The position numbers and the translations under genes are program-made. A stretch of DNA of 64,000 nt from Pyrus communis (lineage: Eukaryota; Streptophyta; Magnoliopsida; Rosales; Rosaceae). Location: positions 10,712,001-10,776,000 of the forward strand of contig NC_084813.1 of NCBI RefSeq assembly GCF_963583255.1, read 5' to 3'. Shown piece after piece: positions 11,653-23,404 of this stretch (the stretch's first letter is position 1; each line of letters begins with the position of its first letter). The notes beneath the pieces are model-generated. The model did not search any database. It saw only the letters and a program-made list of their open reading frames with translations, and was not told the DNA's origin.

Positions 11653-14560
11653 TCAGAAATTGACAAGATCAGTGATTGTTGCTGTTGAGACTGTTGCAAT
11701 AGAACTCACAAATGATGCAGCAGGAGTAGAAGCACCCAATGCCAGAGAATGACAATGTTTAATGAACACAGGGCTGTGTAAACCCTTCGTTAAAACATCA
11801 ACAACCTGATCCTTAGTGGGAATATATTGAACCATGATGTCTTTCTTTTGGACTTTCTCCCGAATAAAATGGTAATCCGTGTCTAAATGCTTTATCTTGG
11901 AATGAAACACTGGATTTGAACAGATTGCCAATGCAGACAAATTATCACAGTGTAAGCAAGGAGGAAATAACAACACCTGATGCATATCTTTGAGAAGGGA
12001 CATGATCCAAAACACATCTGCAGCACAGTGAGTTAGTGCTTTATATTCTGCTTTTATAGAACTTCGAGAAACTGTTGATTGTTTCTTAGATTGCCATGAA
12101 ATTGGATTGTTGCCTAAGAAAACAACATAGCCTGTAATAGACCTCCTTGTGTTGATATCTGCAACCCAATCAGAATCGGAGTATGAATTTATAGAGAAAT
12201 CTGTGCATTTTGTGTATCTCAGACCACATGTAATTGTGCCTTGTAAATACCTCAAAATCCTTTTGACTAAGTGAAAATGCATCTCAGTGGGAGTAGTCAT
12301 GTATTGGCACACCACATTAAATGTGTGAGCTGTGTCGGGTCGAGTAAAGGTTAAGTATTACAAGGCTTCTACTTTACTTCTGTATTGAGTAGGATCAGTC
12401 ATTGACACTCCTTCTGTGACAAGTAGTTGTGTATGTGGTTTAAAAGGTGTGGATGTAGGTCTGCAATTCTCCATACCAGTTTTATGCAGTAAATCCCTTG
12501 TGTATTTAGACTAGTTGATAAATAAAGATCCATCTTCCTGATATTGAATTTGCAAACCTAAGAAGTAGGTGAGTCTGCCCATATCTTTTAAATTAAATAC
12601 CTCTGCAAGATCTTGAATTACTTGCTGAATCTGTATCTCACTTAACCAGTTAAGATGATATCATCCATATATAACAGAAGAATAACTACAACTTTGTTAT
12701 CAGATCTCACAAATAAACTTGTATCAGAGAGAGATGTCTTGAATCCCAGAGATGGCAAATAACTTGTGAATTTAGAATTCCAAGCTCTTGAGCTTGTTTG
12801 AGACCATACAAGGACTTGACTAATTTGCAAACATGATTTGGATATTTTGAATCAACAAACACTTAAGGTTACTTTATATAGACCTCTTCTTCCAAATCAC
12901 CATGCAGAAAAACGTTTTTAACATCCAATTGTCTGAGTGACCATCCAAATTGAACAGCTAAAGTTAGAATTAATCTAACAATTGTATGCTTAACCACAAG
13001 ACTAAAGGTCTCTGAGTAATCTAAACCCTATTACTGAGTAAAGCCTTGTGCTACCAATCGAGCTGTATATCTTGAAACAGTCCCATCAGGATTCTTTTTA
13101 TCCTTATACACCCATTTACTACCAATAACACATTTGTCACTTGGAGGTGCCACCAGATTCCAAGTGCCTTGTGCTGTCAAAGCATCGAACTTCTCTTGCA
13201 TGGCTAACTGCCATTGGTGATGTACTGATGCTTGCTTAAAAGTTTTAGGTTCCTCAATATTTGTTATATCAGCTAAGAAGGACAAACCTCTAGAAAAATC
13301 ATTGTCAATACTCAGAGATTGTAGCTTAGGCAAATCAGCATAATATGCAGCATAATTCTTCCTAGAAATGGCTCTAGTTTGAAGCCTAGTTTGTATACCA
13401 GTATTTGTAGGTAATACATGGACATCAGAACGATGTGATGTTGGAGAAATAGGTAAAATTACCTGAAGTTGTGCAGAATCTAGGACAGGTAGCAAAGGAG
13501 TAGTATCAATTAAAGATGAAAGAGTAGGACTTGAAGATGTTGAATGAATTGATAAATCTTCATTATCTATGCCCTGTATGTGTCCATCACTATGATGCAA
13601 ACTGTCGCTGTTGTATTCCCTTACAGGAATTGACTGTGAAGATTCCAATGGAAACATTGCTGGTGAACTCATAAACTGTTGACCAAATGATTGAGATATA
13701 GGTATTGGTATAAGCACAGAAGAAGTTTGTACTTGAGTTGATTGATCTTTACGTATGGGCACATTATCAAGAACTAGTTTACATGGAAAGGTGCTCTCAT
13801 CATGGAAAACATGCCTTGAGATAATGCATTTTCTAGTTTGCAAATGAAAACATATAGCCCCCCTTATATCCTACTGAGTAGCCCAAGAAAACACACATCA
13901 CAGACCTTGGTTGAAGTTTATTTGCAGTATATGGCCTAATCCATGGATACACTGCACTTCCAAAGACCTTTAAACTTTGTAAGTCTAGAAGCTTCTTGTA
14001 TAATAGGTAAAATGGAGATAACATATTCAAAGTTTTACATGGCATCCTATTTATGAGAAACACTGAGTGAGCACATGCAAAATACCAAAACTCAAATGAT
14101 AATCCAGCTTGTGTAAGCAAAGTAATTCCAGTCTCTACAATATGTCTATGTTTCCTCTTAGAGATCCCATTTTGCTGAGGTGTATAAGAACAAGACAACA
14201 TATGCATTATATCTTTTTGAGCAAGAAAAATCTTAAACTATGTACTTATATATTCTCCTCCTCCATCAGTTTGTAAACATTTAACAGAAAACCCAAACTG
14301 ATTTAAAACAAATGCATAAAATTTGATAAAGACAAAGAACACGTCTAACTTATTTACCAAGGGAAATATCCAAACATATCTTGTATATTCATCAACAAAT
14401 AGTACATAATATCTGTAACCATCTAGAGACTTTACAGGTGAAGGACCCCACACATCACTATGTATATTTTCAAATGGTGAGGTACATTTGTCAGTTCTAG
14501 ACGGAAATGGTAATTTGGACATCTTTCCTTGAGTACACGATACACATATACTCTGCCTAT
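11653..14560 (-). pseudogene. copia pol: integrase, reverse transcriptase, RNase H (broken)
   Basis: Read on the minus strand, the pieces follow copia order. Integrase core: ENIHSDVWGPSPVKSLDGYR and VDEYTRYVWIFPL (14238-14522), then SYTPQQNGISKRKHRHIVE (13833-14207). Linker and RT start: FKQASVHHQWQLAMQEKFDA, GTWNLVAPP, IGSKWVYKDKKNPDG (13031-13843). RT catalytic motif: LLLYMDDIILTG (12642-12830). RNase H: SITGYVVFLGNNPISWQSKK, SSIKAEYKALTHCAADVFWI and KHLDTDYHFIREKVQ (11653-12315). Frames are interrupted by stops and shifts between the blocks, for instance TAG/TAA codons around 14225, 13030 and 12510, so no functional polyprotein can be made. The YMDD catalytic aspartates and the integrase SDVWGP region are still readable. 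Confidence 0.85.
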
Positions 14561-14866
14561 GATCTTTATTGACTAAAACCTGAGATTATTTCTACATAGA
14601 AGACAATATGTCATTGGCAGGATGACCCAAACTCTGGTGCCAAAGCTGTGACCTCACTACTTGCCCTACCAAAGTTGCTGAAGATAAAATTGTCTATTGT
14701 AAACCCCTGCTCTTTTGAAAAACTAGAATTTGGACAATTCTCTTGGCCTACTCTTTCCTTGACACAATATCTCTTTTGTTCGCTTGTCCTGCATAAAGAA
14801 ATCAGTTTCATCACAAATAAACCAAGATTTATTATCAGCACATAGTTGTTTGACATATAACAAACT

Positions 14867-16390
14867 TCAAGCAATCTGAGGAACATGTAAAACATGTTTG
14901 AGAACAAGATGACGATTAACAGTCTCTATAGTAGTATTAGCAACACTCTGAATGGATAAATCAATACCATTTCCAATTGTAATATTTTCAGAACCTTTAA
15001 ATGGCATGACTTGTGACAACCCATTCATATTTGTTGTCATATGATGAGATGCTCCAGAATCAATAATCCAAGAGTCTGCAGGTCCATATTGAGTTGTCTG
15101 TTGTGCACTCATGGCATTGAAAGATGGTGGTGGATGATGACCCTGAAATGCATAGTTACCTCTATGAAAACACTCAAGAGCTGAATGACCCATCTTGCCA
15201 CAAATTTGACATGCAATCTGAAATCCAGCTACAGAAACATTGTTATTATTTCTGTGATAGCAGTTTGCAACTATCCCTCTTTTATTGCAAAATTTACATT
15301 CAATGACCACATTAGTCCTTGTATCTGTGTTCCCAGACCAGCTAGAATTGCCATTCTGTCTGAAATTATTTCCTTTAAACCCACCATTATTTCTGTGACT
15401 GTTCTAGCCTTTTGAACCCTGAAAGGTCTTAGAACCATACTGAGTTCCATTGTTGTGTAACTGCTGAGAATTAGATCTAGAAGATGAAAAACCTCCCATA
15501 TTACCAGCAAAACCATAACCAAATAGTGGTGGATAAAATGGAACTGATTGTTGAGGCAAAGGATAAAATGGTGGTAGAACATGATATTCTGGTTGCTGTG
15601 GAGCTACGTATGGAACTTAAGTAATGACACCTGCAATAGCTGCTAGAATATGACTATGATTACGAGGATTCGAAGTAGAACCAGAAATAGGAGATCCAAA
15701 AGTCCCAGAATTGGAACTAGAACCAGAACCATTCATATACAAAGCAAACAAATTTTATGACAAGATAGTGGTGTCCCCTTCAATCTCTTTTTCTGCACTA
15801 AGCAATTAAGCACGACATTCTTTCAGTGTAATGGAAGATTCCCTAGCCAAGATAATTGTTCGAATAATAGCATACTCCTTAGGTAAACTAGCTAATCCAG
15901 CAATAATAAGATCATTATCTGAAATGAATTCCCGTGCTTCATTAATCTAATCTCTAATGTTCTTTAACCTCAACAGGAACTTATCAATCGAATCTGTCCC
16001 TTTTTTAATTGTATGCAACTCAGTTTTTAAGTGATTTACCCTCGACTTAGACACTAAAGCAAATCTATCTACTAGATTAGTCCAAGCATCAGTAGCAGTC
16101 TTACAACCAAGAACATATTCCATGGCTTCATCAGACAAAGTAGCCAAAAGAAGACTAAGTAAAGCCATATCTGTAGATTCCCAATCTATAAATGCTTGAG
16201 TAACCTCCTTAGTCACACCTAAATCTATATGAATTACAAATTTAGACGGACAAACATATATGCCATCAAAATGCCCAAAGAGCTTGTAACCTTTAAGCAC
16301 TTACATAAACTGAAATGACCACTTTGAAAATTATCATCTTTCAACTTAATGGTAAGCATACCAAGAAGACTATCCACTTTTGGTGTAACC
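14867..16390 (-). pseudogene. copia gag (UBN2 type), zinc knuckle and protease (broken)
   Basis: Minus-strand reading starts near 16390. A gag UBN2-type domain covers 15947-16300 (YKLFGHFDGI, AMEYVLGCKTATDAWTNL, TELHTIKKGTDSIDKFLLRL). A glycine/asparagine/tyrosine-rich linker follows, interrupted by stops. The zinc knuckle CQICGKMGHSALEC fits C-X2-C-X4-H-X4-C at about 15180-15220. The aspartic protease motif SWIIDSGASHHMTTN lies at about 15030-15070 with catalytic Asp in DSGA. The domain order and knuckle are typical of plant Ty1/copia. Several frame changes (for example around 15290 and 15940) make it non-coding as a whole. Confidence 0.8.
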
Positions 16391-16453
16391 ATGATTAACT
16401 ACAAAACAACTGATTCACACTGCTTTTGATACACAATAATCCTTTCTTTTACC

Positions 16454-16686
16454 AAGAGATTGATACTCTTCTATTTCTTCTTCGCACCAAGAGACTGACA
16501 CTCTTCGATATCTTCGTTTCACCAAGAGATTGACACTCTTGAAATTTCAACAACAAGAAAGAAAGATTGACACTTTCTGTTCGAACAAGAAAGATTGATA
16601 CTTCCTTGAAATAACCCAACACCTAAGAAAGATTGATACTTTCTTGAAATCACACAAATTCTACCAAGAAAGACTGATACTTTCTG
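16454..16686 (-). repeat. array of seven small hairpins in the copia leader
   Basis: Seven inverted repeats share the loop ATTGATA/ACTGACA/ACTGATA on the + strand, with changing stems. Three have AAGAG..CTCTT (16454-16470, 16489-16505, 16524-16540). The rest have (A)GAAAG..CTTTC(T) (about 16560-16578, 16587-16607, 16625-16645, 16665-16686; the third-last has one mismatch). They lie between the primer site and gag, that is in the untranslated leader of the element's RNA. Confidence 0.75.
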
Positions 16687-17021
16687 GAACACACATAATT
16701 CAACAAAATTATTGACCACAATTACAAGTTAGAACCCATAATTCATTTATCACGAACACAATCAGCATCAAACATACCATAATTCTTCAACAAATCAATC
16801 ACTTCATAAATCAACTACATAAATCACAACAAAACTTTAACTCAAAAGTCAATTAGATATCACTTGAGAATAGCTGATTCAAGACGAACGCGTCGCAAAA
16901 AGAAAACCCATATCAAAAGCAAAACTTCAAGACAGCAATAGACTCAGATCTTTCAAGAAATGCAGCGGAATAACCTTCAGGACCGACTACGGCAGCAAGC
17001 CAAAAATCGGTGATGATACCA

Positions 17022-17098
17022 TATTAACTCAGAGAAAATAGAATACTTGCAACAATAGAGAAACCTATGAAGCTAAGAGAGAAGCTATCGAATAGAGG

Positions 17099-17130
<32 letters not shown>

Positions 17131-17302
17131 CTTATTGTATTTCTTTACCAACAACACACTGACTCTTAGAGTCTTACATTTCAGATTATATATGGTATTC
17201 TCATCTTCTATACTATTACAAAAATACCCTTCAACTAACTCTTCTTATCACAACAATACTAACTAACTCATTAGTTCTAAGCTTAACAAGTGTCAGCTAT
17301 TA
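17022..17302 (-). repeat. copia 5' LTR (281 bp)
   Basis: Near-identical partner of 11317-11593. The primer site lies immediately inside it (17009-17021), so it is the 5' LTR of the minus-strand element. Confidence 0.85.
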
Positions 17303-17516
17303 GAGAGAACACAGGGTTTGTTCCTTGGACCTTGAAATGTACCATAATAATGCATATCCACTCACAATGGCAAGTGTGGACCCAAATAACAAGGATGTTT
17401 GGTATGTGCGTGTGAATCAAGATATTGTTATGTGCAACAATCATACAAGGGAGTGGTCAACGAGAGCTGAAAAGAGTGCAATTACGAGTATATACTTATT
17501 CTCGTATGTGCTATAG

Positions 17517-17981
17517 CAGATAAGAAGAATAGCAAAGTTTTTATTTATTAGTAAAACTAATATCTGTTGTTCAGCAATGGCAACTAGTTTCTTTCTGTGT
17601 TGCATTTTTTTCCCTTGTTTTGTGTCGCTCGGCAGTCTCGATCCTATCTATCTGTGACCACATCTTATGTAATATAGTGATGTGTGAATTGAATTTTAAG
17701 TAATGACAGCAGTTTGCCAATAAAAGCAGAAAATTTCAATATTTACCTTGTGGCTTGCTTGGGCAATTCCATATTTACTGCTGGATCTGGATGTTTTGTA
17801 TTTCTTTTTATTATCTTCTCTTATGGCCTTTCTGGGTTGGTTCCATATATTCTCCGCCATAACCTTCAATTTCAAAAGAGTTTCCACAACAAATCCAAAA
17901 GAAGGAAAGCAAAAAACGTCCAAGTGTACTGGATTTCTTAGCCCTCGGTCCATGAAGGCGCCGGAGGAGAAACTTGGTGAC
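17517..17981 (+). other. 3' flank of the F-box pseudogene, no further gene seen
   Basis: T-rich sequence follows the stop at 17516, as in a plant 3' region. Overlapping frames on both strands at 17696-18094 show no domain I recognise; part of the minus-strand frame runs into the MITE at 17982. Confidence 0.35.
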
Positions 17982-18413
17982 CACGGACGGAGCCACCTAA
18001 GGCTTAGAGGGGGCAGATGCCCCCACTCATATTTTTGTGTGTAAAAAAAATGTACTCTTTCAGTTGTTTGTGGCATTAATATAAACTCCTTCATGTGCTA
18101 TTTTTATTGTTGAAAGAGCATTTTTGGCCATAAAATTTATGAAGATCGATTGTGAAATTGTATGAGAGACTAATGAATAAATGATAACATGGTTATTTTT
18201 GTCGAGAGAGATGTTTGATGGCATTGGTAATGAGGTTGTTATGCAACGCTTTCAAAACATAAAAACACATCGATGGATATTGTGATATGTTATATGAAAA
18301 AACTTATGGACTAATATATAAGTGTTTTGTTTAGTATATTCTTGAGCTCTTTAATTTGTGAGTTTGTTGTTTAAAGATGCTCCCATCCATGCAGATCTCT
18401 AGCTTCGTCCTTG
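17982..18413. mobile_element. hAT-type MITE, TSD TTGGTGAC
   Basis: The element starts CACGGACGGAGCCACC and ends AGCTTCGTCCTTG, giving imperfect terminal inverted repeats (CACGGACGGAGC against CAAGGACGAAGC). It is flanked by a perfect 8-bp duplication TTGGTGAC (17974-17981 and 18414-18421), the size expected for hAT transposons. It is 432 bp with no coding capacity. The GGGGGCAGATGCCCCC palindrome lies near its left end. Confidence 0.75.
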
Positions 18414-19231
18414 TTGGTGACACTAGCTAGGGCGTACACAATGCAGGGATGATATGCAGAAACAAATTGTGACCTCAAACCCAAACAACATACTCAGGAT
18501 GTTCATGCTTGTGCACAGATAAAAGCAAGATGATGCAAACAAGTCTTGCTTCAGTTTTTTGGTCAATGGAAACTCCATTAATAGAAAATGAGCTTAACTT
18601 GTAAGAACATAATCTTTCTACCAACCTTCAAGGACATTGGCGAATTCTGACTAACTCGCTCGTACTTGAACAGGTGGTTGATTGATCGTAGCAATATTCA
18701 AGATTAAAACTATATTCCAACAATGTGGGAAGTTAAAAACATATAAACTTGACTAGTTAAGCGGGATAAATTCAAATTGAGATTTAAAAAAAAAAAAAAC
18801 ATTGAGTGATTTATAAATCCTTGAAGTTAGGAGTTTAATTGAGTATTATAAACTCCATGTGTATTTCAAGTGAATCTAAGTGGATTTAAATAGAGTTTGT
18901 GAGTCTTTTATCAATTATTTTGATGGATTTTTATAAATTTTGTAAATTTCAATATTGCCCTTAAATGGATTGAAGGCTTAAAATTGTGCCACATCGTCGA
19001 TACTCATTGCACTGTACTTGACCCTTTTTTCTCATTTTCAGTAAATAACCATTTTTGCTCTCTTTTCTTTTTGCTTTTTCTTCTGCAGCTGCATATTTGC
19101 CCTCACTTTCATCTCTCATCTCCTCTCTACCCCATAAAAAACTAACAAAATTGCAACATTGTGATGTCGTGAAATAGCTAAATCAAACCTTTTATCAGAT
19201 CTTGTAGGAACCCTAAGGGTTGCTCTATTTA
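18414..19231. other. intergenic AT-rich sequence
   Basis: No gene or clear element boundaries are seen. The part at about 18800-18960 (TTTATAAATCC..., ATTTTTATAAATT) resembles the TTTATAAATTC-rich MITE at 46373-46793, but I cannot fix its ends. Confidence 0.3.
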
Positions 19232-21030
19232 TCTTATTTATAAAGCCAACACAAAAGGTGAATAGTGATTTTGGTGTCACCAACAAAAATGTTTGGACAA
19301 AAATGCCCCCAAGACGAAAACTTCAAATGCATCTCAAAATAATGCATCAAATAAGGCAGAGGCATTTTATTCATTTTGACATTGATTTTTTAATAATTTC
19401 TTTTTTGGTACAATTTTTTTTATTTATTTTTAATTAGTACCTCACAATAGGCTAGTAATGTGATTCAATTTCTCTATTTTTAAACATGTTCAAAACATTT
19501 TAAGAGGCGTGTAATGCCGGTTATAAAAAAGATCTTTCGCACATGGATAATAATATGATTAAATAAGTTGTCAAATGATTGTTTTTTTTTTTTTTTAACA
19601 AACGATATTATCTACACTAAGGGCAGGGGGTGGGCTTAGCCTCACAATGAGCTAGCAATAATGTGATTAAATTAGTTGTTTATTAAATATTATTTTCTCT
19701 ATTTTTGAACACAGTCAAAACATATTAAGAGGCGTGCCATACCAGTTATAAAAAAGATTTTTCGCATGCGGATAATAATATGATTAAATTAATTGTCAAA
19801 TGAATGTTTTTTTTTTTTTCAAAATATCTTAAGAGACATGTAATGCCGGTTATAAAAAGGGTCTTTTGCAGGTGGATAATAATGTGATTAAATAAGTTGT
19901 CAAATGATTTTTTTTTTTTTAACAAACGATATTATCTACACTAAAGGGGATGGGGGTGCGCTTAACCTCACAATAGGCTAGCAATAATGTGATTCAATCA
20001 GTTGTTTATTAAATATTATTTTCTCTATTTTTAAACACGTTCAAAACATGTTAAGAGGTGTGTAATGCCGATTATAAAAAAAGGTATTTCGCAAGCAGAT
20101 AATAATGTGATTAAATTAGTTGATAAATGATTTTTTTTTCTTTTCAAAACATCTTAAGAGGCGTGTAATGCCGGTTATAAAAAGGTCTTTTGCATGCAGA
20201 TAATAATGTGATTAAATAAGTTGTCAAATGATTTTTTTTTTTTTTAAGAAACAATATTATCTACACTAAGGGGGAGGGGGTGGGCTTAGCCTCACAATGG
20301 GCTAGCAATAATGTGATTCAATAAGTTGTTTATTAAATATTATTTTCTCTATTTTTAAACACGTTCAAAACATCTTAAGAGGCGTGTAATGCCGGTTATA
20401 AAAAGGGTCTTTCGCACGCGGATAATAATGTGATTAAATAAGTTGTCAAATGATTTTTCTTTTTTTAAGAAACAATATTATCTACACTAAGGGGGAGGGG
20501 GTGGGCTTAGCCTCACAATGGGCTAGCAATAATGTGATTCAATAAGCTGTTTATTAAATATTATTTTCTCTATTTTTAAACACGTTCAAATCATTTTAAG
20601 AGGCGTATAATGCCGGTTATAAAAAAATGTTTCGCATGCGGATAATAATGTGATTAAATTAATTGTCAAATGAACTTTTTATTTTTATTTTTACAAACGA
20701 TATTATCTACACTAAGGGGGAGGGGTGGTCTTAGCCTCACAAAGGGCTAGCAATAATGTGATTTAATCAATTGTTTATTAAATATTATTTTCTCTATTCT
20801 TAATTTAAATTATATAGAGACCGATTTTATTATGTGAATTAGCTGCTCTAATTGGTTTATGAGGGGTTTCTTCTAACATGATCTAAAATTATTCATTTAC
20901 TTCAAATATTTTGACTTTCCTTTTGTTAATTTACTCATATAAATACATTTAAAATGTGTAAGTTGCGTGCAACACGCTGTGATTCAAAAAATGTCTTCTG
21001 CACGCACGTGAGCACGTGTACGAAGGCTAG
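19232..21030 (+). mobile_element. Helitron-like element with an expanded internal tandem repeat
   Basis: The left end reads A|TCTTATTTATAAAGCC and the right end GAAGGCTAG|T. This fits Helitron rules: 5' TC, 3' CTRR, insertion between A and T, and a GC-rich self-complementary stretch just before the 3' end (CACGTGAGCACGTG). A second copy in reverse orientation at 43241-46014 has the same ends (A|TCATAATATATAAAGCC and GAAGGCTAG|T), which supports the boundaries. Inside, the module AAGAGGCGTGTAATGCCGGT recurs seven times (near 19503, 19727, 19831, 20054, 20157, 20378 and 20600) with alternating spacings of about 222 and 103 bases. It is accompanied by TTATCTACACTAAGG and CTAGCAATAATGTGATT modules. 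No Rep/helicase is encoded, so it is non-autonomous. Confidence 0.62.
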
Positions 21031-21041
21031 TATTAATAATA

Positions 21042-21195
21042 GGGAACTTTAACGAAAAGCTACCAGTACTATTCACTTTAACGAAAAACCATATTTTTAC
21101 ACTAAAAAATCAATCCTGGTACTATTCACTTTACCCTTTATTTTGTCATTATCGTTAAAACTCAAAGTTTTCAAGCACTTTTCATTAATTTTCAT
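21042..21195. mobile_element. Mutator-like MITE, TSD TTAATAATA
   Basis: GGGAACTTTAACGAAAAG at the left pairs imperfectly with CTTTTCATTAATTTTCAT at the right. The 154-bp unit is bounded by a perfect 9-bp duplication TTAATAATA (21033-21041 and 21196-21204), the length typical of Mutator-like elements. From memory this sequence is a very common MITE in apple and pear genomes; that recollection is my main taxonomic clue. Confidence 0.78.
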
Positions 21196-21294
21196 TTAAT
21201 AATAAGGTTTGGTTTAGTCTGAGGTGTCTTCACCCTCTCTGTTTGCAAAAAAAAATAAAAAATAAAAAATAAAAAAAATAAAAAATATTTACAG

Positions 21295-21660
21295 CAAAGG
21301 TACTTTTCCAAAGCTGCTTGATTAAAATATTCAATATTCTTAACTCCCAATCCTCCTAAATGTTTAGGCTTACACGTATTCTCCCATGACATGAGAAGTA
21401 ATTTTAAATTAGTTCCACGATAAATAACTTGTTAAAAATTTATTGAGTTGAAATTGTAGTTTTTGAACAAGGAAACACAACATAATATGATTTGGGTATT
21501 AAGTAGGATCACTTTCCCAATACGAGAAAGCAAATTAATTTCCATCCCAACAATTTTTATTAACTCCTTTTGTAATGTTAGAGAGATCAATTTTTTTTTA
21601 AATAAAAAAAGTAAATCATATGACATGGTTATTGATGATAGATTATTATTTAAGTATTGA
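21295..21660 (-). pseudogene. LINE reverse-transcriptase fragment
   Basis: The minus strand reads INLLSRIGKVILLNTQ followed, after a frame change, by MSWENTCKPKHLGGLGVKNI and EYFNQAALEKYLC. These match the region after the catalytic core of plant LINE (L1-type) reverse transcriptases, where the typical string is W..V..PK..GGLG....FN.ALL.KW. Only about 120 codons remain, with stops and a frameshift. The A/T-rich tract at 21246-21300 lies beyond its downstream end. Confidence 0.6.
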
Positions 21661-23404
21661 TTTACAAATTTGGAAAAGATTTGTCAATGTGTTGAATACA
21701 TGATTGTGAAATCCCGTCCCTGGAATTTCACTATTCAGTATATATCTCATAATTTAAATTCGTATTTCACGTTTACATTATTTTTATTACTTAATTTTAA
21801 TTTCATAAATTTTGGGAATTAAATCGAATAATTATCGGGTTTGAATTTTCGTAATTAATCTTTAAGATTTGTTGACCTTTCAAGGTCACAAGCAATGTTT
21901 TCGAATAGATCTCGAAACCACGAGCACATAGGCGAAAGCTGTTTAAGAGTTCGGGTTTTAACGGTATAGTTACAGACATTTGAAGTTGTTACTAAATTAT
22001 AGATTTTAAATTTATTTTGAAACTCCCACCTTGTGGGAAAGGGACCAATGAGATAAGAGAGTGAGGGACCAATTAGAAATGGGAGAGAAAAGGAGAACGA
22101 ATCAGGAAGGAGAAAAAAAAAAAAAAAAAAAAAGGTATTGGATGCTGCCAGGTGGCAGCGGGAGAGAGACGAAGATGAGGGTGCGGGAGAGAAAAGGAAG
22201 GGAAGAGTGACCAATGGGAGGAGAGAGTAAGGAGGGGAAAGGAGAGACCAAAAAATGAGTCATTTTTCACCCGCGAACCACCATTTTGACCCGGCCATAT
22301 CTTCTTCATCCAACCTCCGTTTTGGGTAATCTTGGTGTCCATGGAAAGCTCTTAAAGAATCCTACATCCCTATAGTGTTTTTCCTTTCCATTTTTCGAGG
22401 TCGAAGCCACAAAGTACCAAGGATTTTCCAGCGAGTTTTCTCATTTTATGGTGATTTCGACAATGATTACCGTCGATCATCACAACCAATAGACTCCCCT
22501 CAACCCTTGGAGCAAGGTCCAAGCATTGAATGAGGTGTCAGAGTTCGTTTTGGCGATGAATCGAGGAACACCCATTTCTAGGGTCTCCGGCAGGTTTGGA
22601 TGAAATTGAGATACTTCCTGGCCAAATTGGACTTGGCCACATATATGAAAATTTCTTCCCTCACTGAGATATACTTGCCTATAAAATTTGGTAATTTTTG
22701 GAAATTGTTGAATTTTCCAGCAGTCGGGGCGGTCGACTGCCATTGGCGGCGACGCTTTGGCTAGTGGGCCAACGATACCTTTCTAAGTTCAATTAGATGT
22801 CCTGAATTTGTATTTGATATTCGTATGACGTGGTTTGATCGTTTGAACCTAATTTCATTATGATACATTACTTGATCAAAATATGAATCGACGATTCGAC
22901 CGTCGGATCGTGATGAAATTTTAGTATGTTGTTCTAGAGGCATAATGTGGATTTTAGAAGATTACGGATCCAAAATCCAATGTGCAGATCTTCTGGATCA
23001 AATTACGTAGGGATGTGGACCCGACCATTGATCGGAAGTTGACTTTTGGTTAATAGGTATTGAATCATTTAATTTACTAGAATTAGTATTGCTAGAGACT
23101 CAGTGAGGCTTTGTGGACTTGTCTTGGTGAGTGCCTTTAATATATGTGATATGGTCATTACCCTGTTTTCTTATATTTGTATCGTTTTGTATATGACTTG
23201 GTTTTATAAATGTGTTTTCTGTTAAAATGTGATTTTATAATTGGCCATCAATCTATTTTTATTAAATGTGATTTGATTCATGGATTGGAAATATTTGTGA
23301 AAAGGTGATTTGAAGTGCATATTGAAAAGTTTATGAATTGTGTTATAAATATACATTTGAAATGTTAAGAAATGCGAGGGCTAGTAGGGGACCGTTACCC
23401 TAGA

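Larger units (their letters stand above)
11317..17302 (-). mobile_element. complete Ty1/copia retrotransposon, TSD GAGAG
   Basis: Two direct LTRs (11317-11593 and 17022-17302) bracket a minus-strand gag-pol, and GAGAG flanks the whole (11312-11316 and 17303-17307). On the minus strand the order is 5' LTR, primer site TGGTATCATCACC (complement at 17009-17021), hairpin-rich leader, gag, protease, integrase, reverse transcriptase, RNase H, then a purine tract GAGGGGGGGAG directly against the 3' LTR. The LTRs differ at only about a handful of positions plus a GA-microsatellite, suggesting a fairly young insertion, yet the coding region is broken in many places. LTR termini are TA..TA on the minus strand instead of TG..CA. 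Confidence 0.85.
10571..17516 (+). pseudogene. F-box-associated (FBA) domain gene, split by a copia insertion
   Basis: The left part reads as the C-terminal associated domain of a plant F-box protein: YNDLVLCSDDKYF, CNPHT.TWVALPP, HVLQLNAQYRCKVVRILPSG, FIIEVFSFDTGEWR, then HHVMFDRLGLASNRRLYW and KGRLLVLGLD. Two stop codons lie near 10695 and 10723. A frame change occurs between GEWR (frame of 10778-11008) and the continuation (frame of 10944-11336), consistent with a small deletion near 10960. At 11316 a copia element interrupts the coding sequence. Across the GAGAG duplication the frame resumes exactly at 17303 with ..EHRVCSLDLEMYHNNAYPL and ends in a stop at 17514-17516. In intact relatives such proteins are thought to be substrate adaptors of SCF ubiquitin ligases. 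No F-box domain is seen upstream, so the gene was dead or truncated even apart from the insertion. Confidence 0.65.

Noticed and set aside
19232..21030. A CRISPR-like repeat array
   Set aside because: The repeats are long, irregular and transposon-derived in a plant genome; spacers are themselves repeated.
22073..22342. A plus- or minus-strand gene with a poly-Phe stretch
   Set aside because: The frame crosses a homopolymer A tract within a solo LTR and shows no domain.
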